Below, piece by piece: positions 63,030 to 64,000 of a stretch of 64,000 bases of DNA (positions within the stretch are counted from its first letter, which is position 1; every line of letters begins with the position of its first letter). The notes beneath the pieces were generated by a model. The model ran no database searches. It was not told the origin of the DNA and saw only the letters and a list, made by a program, of their open reading frames with translations. This stretch comes from Rhizobium grahamii CCGE 502 (GTDB taxonomy: Bacteria; Pseudomonadota; Alphaproteobacteria; Rhizobiales; Rhizobiaceae). A program made the position numbers and the translations under genes. Location of the stretch: NCBI RefSeq assembly GCF_000298315.2, contig NZ_AEYE02000015.1, positions 186,001 to 250,000 of the forward strand, written 5' to 3'.

Positions 63030-63061
63030 CGCTCGCAAATATTCTTGAGGGAGGAGTCGCA

Positions 63062-64000
63062 ATGGCGAAGGTTTTGCTGATTGAGAACGGTGTCGTCATC
63101 ACCATGGATCCGGAACGGCGCGTCCTGGAAAAGGCACATCTGCTGATCGAAAACGGACGGATCTCGGCCATATCGGACGGCGCGATAACCGCGCCCGCAG
63201 ACGCTGAACGCATGGACGCCACGGGCATGGTGGTCATGCCCGGCCTCATCGACACCCATGCGCATGCCGGCCACACCTTGACCAAAGGGCTGGGCGATGG
63301 CTCTGAACAATGGATGGATGCGACCGGACGCGTCTACGCGCAGGCAACGGATACTGAATTTTGGGCCGCTGAGGCGGCGTTATCGGCCCTGGAGCGAATA
63401 AAATGCGGCACCACCACGGCCGCGCTACTCTTTGGCGGCGGACCGGATATCATGCGCACGGAGGCACCCGAAGCCGCGCGTGCTCATCTTGCCACGGTCC
63501 TCGACATGGGCGTGCGCGAGGTCCTCGCGATCGGGCCGAACCGACCGCAGCGGCACGTTTATCGTACATTCACCGGGGATGCGTTCATTGAGACCCCAGT
63601 CTCCACCGAGGCGCAACTGGCCATATGCGCGGAGCTTGCCGACGAGTGGGCAAATCGCGACGATCGCATCCGGATTGCAATGTCCCTTCCTGTCTTCGAT
63701 GCCGGCGAATTGCAGAATCGCACTGTATACAATCTATCACGACAACTGCGAGATCTTGCACGTGAGAAGAGTACACTTCTCGTTCAAGATGGCCATCGCT
63801 CCGGCTCCATTGCTGCCAATGCAGCGGCGCTAGAGCTTTTCGACGGTCGCTCGCTTCTTGCCCACTGCATCGACCTGACAGAGGACGATATCGCCGTCTT
63901 GAAGCAGAGCGGCGCGAAGGTCGCCCATAATCCGAGCGCACTGATGTCTGTATCCGGTCGCTGCCCTGCCCCGGAGTTGATCGAGCAGGGGATCACCGTA
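63062..64000 (+). CDS. Amidohydrolase 2, guanine deaminase/chlorohydrolase group (partial)
   Basis: 313 codons are visible and the C-terminus lies beyond base 64000. It is paralogous to the enzyme at 56081: shared PGLIDTHAHAGHTLTKGLGDG (ligands His66 and His68), VQDGHRSGS, LLAHCIDLTEDDIAVL and KVAHNPSALMSV. The catalytic Asp of the GSD motif is past the edge. GGAGG precedes the ATG at 63062. Divergent from the receptor gene and so probably regulated with that operon; two related hydrolases suggest two ring-opening or deamination steps or two related substrates. Confidence 0.87.
   Translation, partial: MAKVLLIENGVVITMDPERRVLEKAHLLIENGRISAISDGAITAPADAERMDATGMVVMPGLIDTHAHAGHTLTKGLGDGSEQWMDATGRVYAQATDTEFWAAEAALSALERIKCGTTTAALLFGGGPDIMRTEAPEAARAHLATVLDMGVREVLAIGPNRPQRHVYRTFTGDAFIETPVSTEAQLAICAELADEWANRDDRIRIAMSLPVFDAGELQNRTVYNLSRQLRDLAREKSTLLVQDGHRSGSIAANAAALELFDGRSLLAHCIDLTEDDIAVLKQSGAKVAHNPSALMSVSGRCPAPELIEQGITV

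Overview
The window looks like an accessory replicon (megaplasmid or chromid) or an accessory chromosomal region of a Rhizobiales bacterium of the Rhizobium/Sinorhizobium/Agrobacterium type. The evidence is the family content: DUF982, DUF2934, DUF3175 and DUF899 proteins, a second ribosomal protein S21, three dipeptide/opine-type ABC transporters, a fused carnitine dehydrogenase-thioesterase, and GGAAC-N16-nGTT (EcfG-like) promoters. The DNA is GC-rich, so long antisense reading frames shadow most genes. I saw no rRNA, tRNA, transposase, integrase, replication gene or CRISPR array.

Layout. 1-2.8 kb: hydroxyquinol cleavage (maleylacetate reductase cut by the left edge, hydroxyquinol 1,2-dioxygenase) with a divergent LysR regulator. 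2.8-7.1 kb: organic-peroxide defence, read as ohr, epoxide hydrolase, msrB on the minus strand, with ohrR divergent; a cyclase-like DUF3095 gene shares the same operator and promoter design. 7.6-11.4 kb: small stress or envelope genes (S21 paralogue, DUF982, DUF2934, glycine-zipper lipoprotein), a class III cyclase and a Gly/Ser-repeat exported protein. 11.8-15.5 kb: a TetR-controlled HlyD/ABC-2 efflux operon in which all four genes overlap by 4 nt. 15.5-26.3 kb: beta-propeller, HTH regulator, DUF899, aldo/keto reductase, LysR/TauE pair, CYTH-CHAD protein, outer-membrane protein, an atypical SDR and a frameshifted LysR. 26.3-31.1 kb: a chemoreceptor remnant, a ProQ/FinO protein and many small proteins, several behind EcfG-like promoters. 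katG follows at 31.1-33.3 kb.

The right half is catabolic. 33.7-41.8 kb: a GntR-controlled operon with a complete Dpp-type transporter and two DapA-fold lyases/aldolases. 41.8-45.2 kb: GH15 glucoamylase and a divergent polyphosphate-glucokinase-like ROK kinase. 45.2-54.0 kb: a carnitine pathway (CdhR-like regulator, BKACE dehydrocarnitine cleavage enzyme, fused carnitine dehydrogenase/betainyl-CoA thioesterase) built into an operon with a Dpp-type importer whose ATPase end and downstream hydrolase are disrupted. 54.0-64.0 kb: a minus-strand operon of solute-binding protein, two permeases, fused double ATPase, amidohydrolase, hydantoin-racemase-like enzyme and CynX-like MFS transporter, with a second paralogous amidohydrolase divergent and cut by the right edge.

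The most interesting points are the predicted OhrR control of a cyclase-like DUF3095 protein, the ureide/cyclic-amide-like cluster at the right, the carnitine operon with a peptide-type transporter, the EcfG-like promoter cluster including a two-way promoter, and stem-loops directly after all three solute-binding-protein genes. Every assignment comes from reading sequence and recalled family knowledge; no database search was possible.
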